Below, piece by piece: positions 49,426 through 59,481 of a stretch of 59,481 nt of DNA. Every line of letters starts with the position of its first letter. The stretch's first letter is position 1. The notes under the pieces were generated by a model, which searched no databases, was not told the DNA's origin, and saw only the letters and a list, made by a program, of their open reading frames with translations. A program made the position numbers and the translations under genes. This stretch comes from Onchocerca volvulus (Eukaryota; Nematoda; Chromadorea; Rhabditida; Onchocercidae). The stretch covers positions 1-59,481 of the forward strand of contig HG738155.1 in NCBI GenBank assembly GCA_000499405.2, read 5' to 3'.

Positions 49426-49593
49426 CAAGTTAAGCAGCAGAATAGCAAAACAATGTGATTAGTTTAACGGTTTTAAGTTGGTTTGTCGTGGATCACGTTC
49501 AATTCAACTGTCTGAATTGCTTATTGGTAAAATTTTGTTCCCTAAGATAAGTATGTAAAGATGAGAACGAATGTAGATAAAAGGATTTATAAA

Positions 49594-49594
<1 letters not shown>

Positions 49595-49626
<32 letters not shown>
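49595..49626. repeat. Poly-A tract
   Basis: About 32 A in a row, no adjoining element recognised. Confidence 0.9.
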
Positions 49627-49629
<3 letters not shown>

Positions 49630-50400
49630 ACATCTGCAAAGTTTAGATTATGTTGAGAATGTGAGAATTTGCGAAGTCCATTGCATACAGTAACATTTAT
49701 ATTACATATTACTTTCCATATTTATATCTATTTGAGGATTTAATATTTAGTTAGTTTTGGGTCTCGAGTTTCGTTATTTTCGCGACACTTCGAAATATAG
49801 ATATTTTATTAACCTAACTCGATGTCTTTTTCTCTCAAGAAGAAGTTGGAACTTAAATTTTATACATTTCTGTAGTTGTTCTTCAGTTAAATAAGTCTCA
49901 TTTCTCGTTTTATTTTGTATTTGGGATACATTTGGATTTGAGAATAATGCTAATAAGTTTATTTTTATTAGAATCAAGTCTTCAAGAAGTAATTAATTGT
50001 GCATGATGCAAGTTTCTCGTATTTCCTTTCAATGAATTTTTAAATTTTCTTAAATTGGAATTAAGTTGTATAAAGAGGAAACAAATTTGTTTTGAATAAA
50101 AAAAATAACATGGAAGTTTTGAAATTTAGATTGTGCGTAGCAAAGTTCTGTAGAAGTGCATGGCGAACATGGGTGTCTCAATTATGCTATCATTCCCAAT
50201 GTCTCCGCCATTCGATTTATTCTTTCGTGATATTTGCTTCAGAAAAGTTTTAAAATTTCTTAGAAAGCAAAAAATAATATTGAGAAAAAAACGAAGTGTA
50301 ATAGAACGCGCACATTCTTTTTCTTTATTTTTGGTTCATTTCGGTCTACTTCGGTTTAAGTTCATCTTTTGACAGTCCTTTTTTATCGCCCATGTTGATC

Positions 50401-51470
50401 TACGCTTTGCCCAACCTAATCGGAACCGAAATATTTTTATGATAAAAATATATCAAAATAATCAAAGTATTTTTGCTTACATTAATAGAATCGAATGTTT
50501 GACCGCTCTATCATGAGCTCTCTGTTCCAAATTCAATCCCCAACTAAGTTAATTTCTATAGTAATTTTCTTTTTTTCTCCAGAAAACTCTTTCAGAAATA
50601 ATCAGCCAATTACGACAGATACAAAGCAAAATAAATTAAAAACAACAACCAATTATTGTATAAAAAAAAATAATTTTTTCACTTCAGCCAAAATTGGCAA
50701 ATTTAATATTTTCAGCTATCGATTTTTCTTATTGCTCCAGAAATACGTGTGCTTCGAATTAGCGTTGAATAAGAGATGTACAAAATTGCCAAATATAATC
50801 TTTGTAAAGTCGTCTTAGAGAGTTATCTATATAAATAAGAATGCAAATGTTCGTTGTTCCAAATCTTGAATCTCCAGAAATTCTTCGCTAATTACTTCGA
50901 AGTTTTGATATCATGTTATATTTGAATAGACGATTGCTTTAATATGCTTACATATCTACTCTTCTATTCATGTGATGAAAAAAATTTTCGCTTAGGCTCC
51001 TTCGAATCGTCATGTTCGGTTATTGCGTTATTGAAGGCATAAATATTCATTGCTGCTTCCTTGAAGATAGCCTTCACTTCGTGATATTTGTCCAGTGCTT
51101 CTTTTATTCCATCCGCTGAGATTTTCCATACATAAATTTCTTTTGATTTCCAGCCCTATCTGCCTTCCGTTAGTTTCTAGGTGAGGATTGAGCGTGCCGA
51201 TAATAGAAAACGGTGACGTTATAGCTACAAACGGAATCCTTTGAAAATGATAGCATTTCAGATATTTTAAAATGATTGTGCTTTTAAAATCTTTTAACGA
51301 AAGGAATCTGATACAGTTTCTGTCGGACTGATGCTGTCGAAAAAACTTCCTTTTTGATGAAAGATAATTTTAATTTTGTGTTTGACAGTTAATTACTTAC
51401 TTTTGCGGTCGTGAGTTATTGTGTGCTGCGTAACCGGTCGGATTAATTTGAATTTCTATTCTTGATCGAT
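50401..51470. other. Intergenic with a Helitron-like 5' end
   Basis: TTATCTATATAAATAAGAATGCAAATG-like sequence at 50823-50849 resembles the Helitron starts at 44145 and 45013, followed by diverged sequence (TACTTCGAAGTTTTGATATC). No 3' end found nearby. No gene seen. Confidence 0.5.
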
Positions 51471-51474
51471 AAAT

Positions 51475-51840
51475 ACAGTTATAGAGTCGACCACTGCTTT
51501 GAATTGCGGTAAACCTCAAACTTGGGTAATTAAATCTTTATTTACAGAAATTATACACGCGTAACGTATTATAACTCGATAATGACAATACAACAAGAGA
51601 AAAAAAAAACACAAGAAAACGAGGGGCAAAAAAGTTTACTAGAAAATTATGGAATTAATTTGAAATTTACAACCCGCTTTAAAACATTGAAAAATTGCCA
51701 AAAAACAATTATTGACAGTTATAGATTACAACAGCAACGGATCGTTATGAAATACAACTGTCTTGTTCCAGTCGGATTAAGACAGTTGTTTACAGAATTA
51801 TGTGAGGAAGGCAGGAGAGAAAGGAGATTATAGAAGCAAA
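51475..51840 (-). mobile_element. LTR, minus orientation, boundaries unresolved
   Basis: The shared LTR core lies at 51511-51540 in minus orientation, and the 83-codon frame here has no coding features. It sits next to the polymerase end of the degenerate BEL/Pao element, so it may be that element's 3' LTR or an unrelated insertion. Confidence 0.45.
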
Positions 51841-54290
51841 ATCAAATTTAGGGATAGAATTTTACAAATGATGAATAAAAATAAAATTTGAGGTCAGATC
51901 TTTCGGAATTTCCGACAGATGCAGCTCCAGTTGCAAAAATGCCTTCTCCACGTCGGCTATAATTGCATTTCTCATCATTCGAAAGCGTAGTAATATTCCT
52001 ATTAAATCCGGAAGCAATAAAAACTATGGTATAAAACTTCGTCCATACTTTTGGTTCCCTTGAATACGTAGAAGCATATAGATTCTTCTGAGTTTCGTCG
52101 TAGGTTTATGCGAAGATATAACCTCGTGATGATATAAATAGTGAATTATGCCTTCTTGATTCATCTTCGGGAAAACTTCTTCTATTACTTCCAACTGCAG
52201 TTCATTTCGAATTGTTTCATCATGTTGAAATATCTCTTAATTATTCTATAGTCTTTTGATCAACGTTTTGAGATGCCTGAAACACATTCCACAGTAACTT
52301 AAAAAGTTACTAAAAAAAAAAGTTTAACTTATTTTTCGATTCTTTCCAAGGCCAGCAAACTTGATATCTTCCATTCAGTTTTGTTTTATTATGCTTCTTC
52401 TTAATCGCTTGAGAGCTTGCTCATCACTATCTTCGTTCGATCGGTCCTGAATGCCGACAAGCTTTAATTTTCAAAATTGATCAATGTTATCGTGACTCGT
52501 CTCACTCGCTGCACATATTACTACTGTCTCGACTGATATCAGATACCTGTTGCGAATCTTCTTCGTATAGCCATTTCCGTCGAGCATTGGGCCCAGTTTT
52601 ATTTGAAGCAAAGGAAACCTAATCCTAATTCTTGTGCTTTGTCCAATTTGATGAACAAAAAGTCTTTGACATCAATGAGTATATGGAGTTGCTTCCAGTA
52701 GCTCTTTATTCCATCTAATTCCTTTCTTTTTACTATGAAAGATACATTTTTTTTCGTCGATTTCTTTCACTTATTAAACAGTTCGTGAGGCAATCCATAA
52801 AGTTGACCTCGCAAATAATAACCTTCTTCGATTTTTATATCAATTTCTGCCTTTTTTAACAGCAATTTTTCGGTGCCTTATTACCGTGTGAAGCAATACT
52901 CAATTTCTCATCTTTTGTTTCTTAAAGTTTCAGTCGATTCGCTAAGTGCGTTGAAATGAATAGTAGGCTTGCTGATTTCTTTCTTTACATAGCAGTAAAA
53001 TCCGTCCATTTTCTGTTCGTTCTGGATTTGCTATTATGCTGTTTGTTACTGTTGGTTCCATTTTTTTCTTCTTTTTTGATTTTCTGGTTTTGAAGTCTTG
53101 GGATGATCAGCACACAGCTTTGAGTTGTGTCTTCCTTTGCAATGAAAACATAATTTTCATGGTCTCTAGCATTTTTTTGCTATATGGCTCCTTTATAGAC
53201 AATTTGGACACGCATCAATTTTTCTCAAACGTTCTTTTTTTGTCTCTTGTTTTGTGGTAAGATAGATTTGACATTCATCATTCCAACGGTCCTTTTACAA
53301 AATGAACAAGTACTTTTTTTGTGTAAGTTTCAGTTTGGACTTGTCTTTTCATTTTTTTCAAAACATTGTTTAATCTTTGTTGCTTTGCTATTGTTAGGGC
53401 CGAGGATTCTCTTTTTTCTGTTTCCTGGAATTGCCGATTTGTTTTTATGTGCATTCGTTGTTTCTCGACTCCGGAATTGCATGTTGAGTTCGAGCAATAT
53501 TTTCTTCAGTTCTTGCTATTTTCTTCAAGCAGCTTCCCAGTTCCTCGATTTAGACTTATCTTCCTTTTTTGACACACCGTTAAAATCCACCAGGTTAATT
53601 TTATATCAATAGTTGCTTGCACACCCGAGTGGTCTAAAGTTTCCCCTACGGCTTCTGATTGTCGAAGGACCGTTCAATCGCTTCGATTGTCTCTTTCCAA
53701 TCTCAGTCATTTCTTTTGATATACTGAAATTCACTGTGTAGCCAATTTTTGATGGTCGATGTGTTTTCGAATTTCTCCATTAGTAATTATCTAATAATGC
53801 TATAGTTTTTTGGCAGAACATCTTATCCAAATAACTGTTCTTAAGACTTCTCCTCCTTTCAGGCAGCAAAGCAAATAGCTCAGCTTCTGTATGTCCTAGA
53901 AGTCTTGCTTATGTATAGCTGCTTCAAAATTGCTCCAAAATTCTTTCCATTTTCGAGATTCTCCATTGAAGACTGTTAATGATAACTGAGACAAATATAT
54001 TGTTGTTTGACGAACCATTTGAGTCATTGCTCTTTGATCTGTTTGATTTGAGAGCTCTTTTTGTACATTTCGTATGCGTTCAATTGCGATTTCAGCCTTT
54101 TTCTTGTATTTTGCCAAGATTAACAATGCTACCTTATTCTGCGCCAAGGTTAATAATGCTTTCTTTATATTTTTTTTTTAGTAGATACTTCTACTTTCTA
54201 TTAATTCGAATCTCAAAGTTTTCCCGAATATCTCCAAATTATTCATTTAGCTTTACCCACATTTTCATTGCTTTTTAATCTCAATTTGTG
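51841..54290 (-). pseudogene. Degenerate BEL/Pao gag-pol (element D)
   Basis: Minus strand. The gag-like part at 54147-53896 carries IYLSQLSLTVFNGESRKWKE and EFWSNFEAAIHKQ, the same signature as element A but from a different family. A zinc knuckle CX2CX3HX4C (CFHCKGRHNSKLC) is read at about 53105-53150. At about 51915-51970 the piece IIADVEKAFLQLELHLSEI is a reverse-transcriptase fragment of the BEL/Pao type. Stops and frameshifts separate these and much of pol is missing. Plus-strand open frames here (such as 53247-53612) are shadows. Confidence 0.8.
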
Positions 54291-55513
54291 ACTATTATGA
54301 AAACGAAGTGTGCGTGATAGCGGAACTAATGATAAAAAATTTTATAGACCTACGTAAATATAAACAGTTGTGCGTGAAATAAATGGAAAATTTCATTTAT
54401 TAATTTAATAAGTTTCTGGAATAGTTTCATAAACGAGAAATATGACTTCCAAAGTATGATCTCAGATTACCACTCTCTTACTACTACAAGGGAAAGCTAC
54501 TCATCGTAGATAATCCTTTATTCCAAAAATTATTCATGAGAATGAAAAAGTAAAAGAATCCGAAAAAAACGAGCACAATTCCACTGCTAAAAAAATTTTC
54601 CCATCATGGAAACATAGAACTATACTTCGAATTTCCGGCAGAATTTTCCGAAAACTATTGCACTTTGTGATTTTACCAACTGTTGCTAGATTTGGTCGTT
54701 TTTAAATTATTTCAGTTTTTAAATTACAGTATTCATCAATGATTTGCATTTCAGGTACTGTCATATTCATTTTGCTTTCCTTGATTTCGGCATATTCGAT
54801 ACCAACAAATAGATTATTATGGCTGATTTCTTTGGCAACTATTAATGGAAATATATTTGCACAGTTATTTACCTTCACTGCTAACAATGCAAATGAATCA
54901 TGTGAGATTAGCAAAGAATAACAAAATTGCAATCGAAATGATTCGATTGATGACGGATTGTCTTTGATGAGATCGCCATATCTTCGATTAACATTTGCTT
55001 ATTGAGATAAGATTCAGTGTTCATCAGCTAGTCTCTTCTATTTCTTTTCAACTCTTCTTTTTGCTTCTCAACGATTATCTCAGCATTTCGCTTCACATAA
55101 TCAACTTTGCGTAGACTCTTTCCTCTGCTATTGCTGATTTTGTCCATTCTTTGCTATCTCTCTTATAACATGATGACGATTGAGAAGTCAGTATCAAATA
55201 TTTCTAACTCTTTTCTCTTTCTTATCAATATTTTATGGCTTCATGACTTTATGACAAAGTGTTCTTCATGCGGGATTCTATTGTTTTTGAAAATCTTTAT
55301 TTAAAAGATTCTCAATTTTGGACCTGATGATTAGATTGATTGCATTAATTGTCATATCATTCAAGAAATAGTGACTTAACGAATATGCTTCAATTTTTTT
55401 GTGAGACTTTTAATTTTCTCATTTTTTCACTGAATTGGCATTCGATAGAAATTAAGTAATCATTTAACTTAAAATAGTTATTTTGAAATTTCAAGTTATA
55501 CATACACGATTTG
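54291..55513. other. Intergenic, one weak open frame
   Basis: A 60-codon plus-strand frame (54739-54921) begins with a signal-like hydrophobic stretch (ISGTVIFILLSLISAYSIPT) and has a second hydrophobic segment. It overlaps a 76-codon minus-strand frame. No family, no flanking exon; not called as a gene. Confidence 0.3.
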
Positions 55514-55518
55514 ATGAT

Positions 55519-56112
55519 TACTGAAATCAGTGATTCTTTTGTTTCAAATTTAACATAGCATATTTTCTGTGCGCAAGTCTTTTTAAAAAATTGGATATTC
55601 AAATCTTAAAGATTATGAAACCATTTTTTCACCATTAAGTTAATGAGCTTCAAAAAAGAGCTCTTTTTCTTATGCGCTACCACCAAGGCCTACATTCATG
55701 TGTTAATAAAGGCGTTTCCTTATAATGATATTCTCTTTATTAGCCATTAGTCTAAAATTGTATCAAAATCCTCCATCCGCGAAGAAGAAGAAGGTCCTGA
55801 GCACAAAAAACATTTCAAAGAATGAGCAGCCACAAACTCGGTCAGATAGTCAGCTCATTGTATTCGGTTTTCTTTAATTGCGTAACCATATCTATTTTTC
55901 TTCTTGTTATGTTTTCTTCACGAAAGCTATCATTGTTAGTGTAATTGCTGTGTTCGTTGATGTATTAACAAATTTATCATAAAAAAAGTTTAATTACCTA
56001 AGTTTGAGGTTCGTTTGCAAGTGTGTGAAACAAGAAAATTGAAGAAATCCGTGAGAACTGATAAGCAGAATTCACCCTACAATTTTGTCACGATCAGAAA
56101 GAGACATCGACA
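55519..56112 (+). mobile_element. Older family B-like solo LTR with ATGAT duplication
   Basis: Diverged copy of 48823-49425: CTGAAATCAGTGATTC, GTTAATGAGCTTCAAAA, GCGAAGAAGAAGAAGG, and the core at 55981-56010 (one change, ACCTAAG). Flanked by ATGAT at 55514-55518 and 56113-56117. The TG start has decayed to TA. Confidence 0.82.
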
Positions 56113-56298
56113 ATGATCATGTTTATGGCCTTGTGTATTCCTGTTTCAACATACTGTACTTCTTACCATACGAAGGACGACAAATCGTCCACATTGTATA
56201 TCGCTCCAGCAGTAAGCTATTTTCTTGATTAAGCAAAATCAGTTGGATTATATTTTTTGGCGGTATAAAATTGTAATTTTTGAGAAATAATTTCATGA

Positions 56299-57200
56299 AT
56301 GAACTATTATTGCAAATTTCAATTTCTTTGCATATTTCTTGCGACATCTTTTCTACTCAATCTGCTCATTCGGTATGACTTTGATCCGGTAAGTCAATAT
56401 TGTTCGGTTTCTGTTTTCTATGCAATTATCCAAGATTTTATCCATATTGAGGTACTTTGTAAATGTGCAAACCAAAATGACTAAACAAGACCAAGATACC
56501 AGCAAGAACCTACTAGATTCTTGCTCCAAATATATCCTAAAATAATAAAGCAATATTTTTTATTTACTTAATTTAACATTCATTTATCATGATTCGGGCT
56601 GACGCATTTCGAACCTATTCAGTATTACACTGAATTTAATGTCATCCAATGTAATGCAATATTTTATATTATAGCACGGAGGAAATTCAAGAAATGAAGC
56701 TTCAAAATCGACAGCCAGATGGGATAAACAACGTCCCTTGCTTCGAACTTATGCTGGTAAAATAAAAAAAATTGCTTTAAGAAAAAATCAGATATTGTCT
56801 CAAGTCAGAGAAGTATTCAATACCTCTCCAGATTTTTTTTATTTCGTAAATCCTGCTGAAGGAAACTTTCCCATAACTTATTCAAACCATTTAAAGTAGT
56901 ACTTCATAGCAAAGAAATAATGGTATGATAAAACAATTCATTGATGAATTTATTTGGAATTATTAAATAACGAATAAATATAACATATTATTGAATTCAA
57001 ATTATTTTTGAGTGAAAATGCAAGACAAAAAAATAAAAAAAAAAATTCAATAACGAGGAAAGGAAGCAGTTGAACAAATTGTCGCTCCTAACAGCAGTAA
57101 CTATAGTCATGAATTACCATCAACCAACGAAGTCATCAATTTTATTTCTACGAATGACTCGAGGACAGGAAAAAATCTATTTTTTTTCTTGATTTCTTGA
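56299..57200 (+). CDS. Candidate small secreted protein, three exons
   Basis: Exons 56299-56388, 56675-56756 and 57070-57200 join in phase to 303 bases, 100 residues plus stop. The N-terminus is hydrophobic (MNYYCKFQFLCIFLATSFLL) and could be a signal peptide or anchor. The donor after exon 1 is a strong GTAAGT, exon 2 follows TATATTATAG and ends at GTAAAA, and exon 3 follows GAAGCAG. The rest is polar (RWDKQRPLLRTYA; HELPSTNEVINFISTNDS). No family recognised. The last acceptor lacks a pyrimidine tract, so the third exon is the weakest part. Confidence 0.35.
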
Positions 57201-58918
57201 AAAAAGAGAAAAATAATGTTTGTGCACAAAGATTTCTAGCTTGATAAAAATTGCATTGAACAGATGAAAATATTGCCCAACCCATTTTTTATCTCCAAAT
57301 CCGTTTTCTAAAATTGATGGTCCATCTGTTTATTGTTAACATAAAATGCTTAAACGCGTAAATATTGTGGATAATTTTGTATAAATAATTCTAGAATACT
57401 AACGAGAAAACTTAGTTAATTTGGCTTTTTAATTCCATTCATCACTTTCATTCCTAATTCAGTTTTCATTTTGCATAAACATAGAGGCTATCTTTAATTT
57501 GTATTTCATTTTTAATAACATTAAGAGTATTACTTTTATGTGGCTTTAATTTTCATATCATGCTGACTTCTTTTTTGTCATTTATGAAAATGATTCTCTC
57601 TAAGTTTTGAAAATTTTTGTGTGGAAAGCATAAAATTAGAAATAGATATTATATAATCGACTATAGAAACATCAGTGGCTCTTTTTCGTTGGAAATTAAA
57701 ATCGTTCCAGCTCGAAATTGTAATAACACAGAGATTGCTTGCCATTACACGGTTCTTTGTGTTTGAGATTTTCATCCGAAATGACCTTAAAAGTTCTATA
57801 TCAAACGACGAATTTTTAAAATAATTGGAAAAAAAATAATGCATAAGTGCGAAATAGTGTATCGATAGGATTTAAATTGTATTTTGATAATTTCACAGCT
57901 TAAGTTAGTATAATATACTCAAATTTTGAATATATATACCATCAGTGATATTAAATTCAAGTAATTCAGATTAAATTATCATCGTAACACTTTCATACTA
58001 ATGAAGTTATCAAAATTATATAAAGTTCTGTTTATCAACAAACTGTAAATAAGAACTTATTCAGCTGAATTCAAGTTTTAAGACAATTTATTGCATTCGT
58101 TTGCTGCTACATTTTATGCAGTTGAAGACAAGCAATCACCTCTGCTCGATTGTAATTAATTAAATGTTGATCTTTTGAATTTTTGGCTTTTAAATTATCA
58201 TTCTATCATTTACATATCACTGTCACCAATATTATCGTTGACAACATCTCCTTTATTATTTTTTCAACCCTTCGTTCGTCATATCATCATTCTTCGAGTA
58301 ATGCATGTGTCATGTGCTTTTCAATAATGACTTCCCTCCACACTTTTCATTTTCTCATCAGCGAGATGCATTTTCCAACTAAGTTTGAGCATTTTTCTAT
58401 TACTATTATTCTGCAATTTGATTCATTCATTCCATAATAAAATTTGGAAATATTAATTCAATGAATTATAAACGATAGATCGAAACGCCTAGCTTCGGAG
58501 GGTCGTTCTAGTGACCTTGGAGACAAACTTAGTATATATATATATATATATATCCTTGCATATATCATCTTCCTCTTCTCTTCTTCCTCTATCGACTGAT
58601 ATTCCAGCATTTTTCTTAATAATCTTATTTAGACCTTTATCTGATTCTTTCGATGTTAATGATATTGACATAAAATCATAAATTTTCTATAACATAATCC
58701 TCTCCATATTTCGATTGTTCGTTTCCAATTACACCTTTTATCTCGGTAAATTTCTCAAGATGATAAGTTCATCACTTTGGAAGTTCACAAAATATGAAAA
58801 ATTCAGTGGACAAATCATCGGGATACGATCAGACAATGGCTTGATCAAATCCCGATGAGTAAACAAATTTTTAAAATATTAAATATTAAAAACATTAGAT
58901 ATACAATTAGATATTTAT
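57201..58918. other. Intergenic, no gene seen
   Basis: AT-rich with a (TA)n run of about 20 bases at 58533-58553. Several frames under 90 codons, none with coding character. Confidence 0.45.
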
Positions 58919-59481
58919 TGTCGCGGATTTTTTTGCGCGATATAAAAATTGCTAATTTGTATTAGTAAAAAAAAAGGAATACTTCGTAACACTATTACTT
59001 ACGTATATCCTTTGTCGCGTAGCGTATTGTGAGCGTACGACCAGTTAAAAATTTTATTGTAAACCATAAAACGAGTCCAATATGTCGATAATTTATTGTC
59101 GACCAAAGTACAAAGAATATCGGGAGAAAGGATTTGAAAGCAGTGATGGCGTGGATACAAGTGTAGAAAGTGAAAAGTAAAGGTGAAGTAATGGTGAAGT
59201 AAGTAGGTGTGGTTACATAGATAGCCGTAAAGAGCCAATATGTATTACAAGCATTGTATCAAGGTCACACGGTTAATGAGAATGTGAGATAGATATCTTT
59301 CGACACAAAGAAAGGATGTCTGTATTTGTGTAGTGAACTAAACAAAGAAAAGCGTAGCAATTGATGAAATAGTAGCAATTGATTAACAATGTCAAAAAAA
59401 AAAATGACTCATGTGAATAGCTAACAACTGTTCACTATTACATCAAATGATCACAAGTATAAAACAATTTAAATTCAAATT
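58919..59481 (-). mobile_element. Second copy of the element A LTR, cut by the window edge
   Basis: Almost identical to 2768-3329, same orientation. The left flank (AGATATTTAT) is not the element leader, so this is either a solo LTR or the 3' LTR of an element extending to the right of the window. Confidence 0.85.

Larger units (their letters stand above)
39045..50400 (+). repeat. Segmental duplication, copy 2
   Basis: Colinear with 26600-35460, interrupted by the Helitron at 44145-47320 and the LTR at 48823-49425. Boundaries approximate. Confidence 0.85.

Noticed and set aside
53247..53612. 121-codon plus-strand frame rich in Phe and Leu
   Set aside because: Lies opposite the degenerate minus-strand gag and shows no domain.
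1..59481. tRNA or rRNA genes
   Set aside because: No cloverleaf-like segment with a TTCRA loop or conserved rRNA word was found by eye; short or divergent tRNAs could be missed.

Overview
The window looks like nuclear DNA from a nematode, most probably a filarial (spirurid) worm. It is AT-rich, the genes are split into many short exons by AT-rich introns with TTTCAG-type acceptors, and the recognisable genes are nematode ones: a transthyretin-like secreted protein, a collagen prolyl 4-hydroxylase alpha subunit, and a cysteine-rich surface protein of the DUF7042/7043/7044 type. About a third of the window is retrotransposon or Helitron debris. Family names come from motif recognition, not from a search. 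Exon models were built by hand from splice sites and reading phase.

Layout. 1-3.4 kb: a BEL/Pao retrotransposon on the minus strand (element A). Its gag is split by a solo LTR with a perfect target duplication, and its LTR/leader/gag start is tandemly duplicated. 3.5-10.1 kb: an LTR fragment, then a 12-exon gene for a two-module DUF7044-7043-7042 protein with a hydrophobic C-terminal tail. Its first recognisable exon is interrupted by a 487-bp LTR. 11.2-13.1 kb: scattered exon-like pieces of an unidentified gene. 15.5-16.6 kb: a complete three-exon transthyretin-like gene. 17.6-17.8 kb: a long hairpin. 17.9-18.4 kb: an unidentified open frame on the minus strand. 19.2-25.1 kb: Helitron remnants, including a dead Pif1-type helicase on the minus strand and an inserted LTR.

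26.6-35.5 kb and 39.0-50.4 kb are two copies of one segmental duplication. Each carries a prolyl 4-hydroxylase alpha gene on the plus strand. The first copy gives a 12-exon, 589-residue open model with the catalytic residues present. The second is a pseudogene with frameshifts, in-frame stops and a lost splice acceptor. Later insertions distinguish the copies: a solo LTR and a ~1-kb block with ankyrin-like sequence in copy 1; a ~3.2-kb composite Helitron and a solo LTR in copy 2. Between them lies another solo LTR with a perfect target duplication.

50.8-54.3 kb holds a Helitron-like 5' end and a degenerate minus-strand BEL/Pao element with gag zinc knuckle and a reverse-transcriptase fragment. 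55.5-56.1 kb is an older solo LTR. 56.3-57.2 kb holds a possible small secreted-protein gene. The window ends inside a second copy of the element A LTR.

The three recognised host genes all fit secretion or extracellular matrix/cuticle biology: prolyl hydroxylation of collagens in the ER, a secreted transthyretin-like protein, and a probably surface-anchored cysteine-rich protein. Nothing shows that they are co-regulated. The most unusual points are the LTR inside a coding exon, the shared polyadenylation-region core found in otherwise dissimilar LTR families, and the dated series of insertions that the prolyl hydroxylase duplication makes readable.
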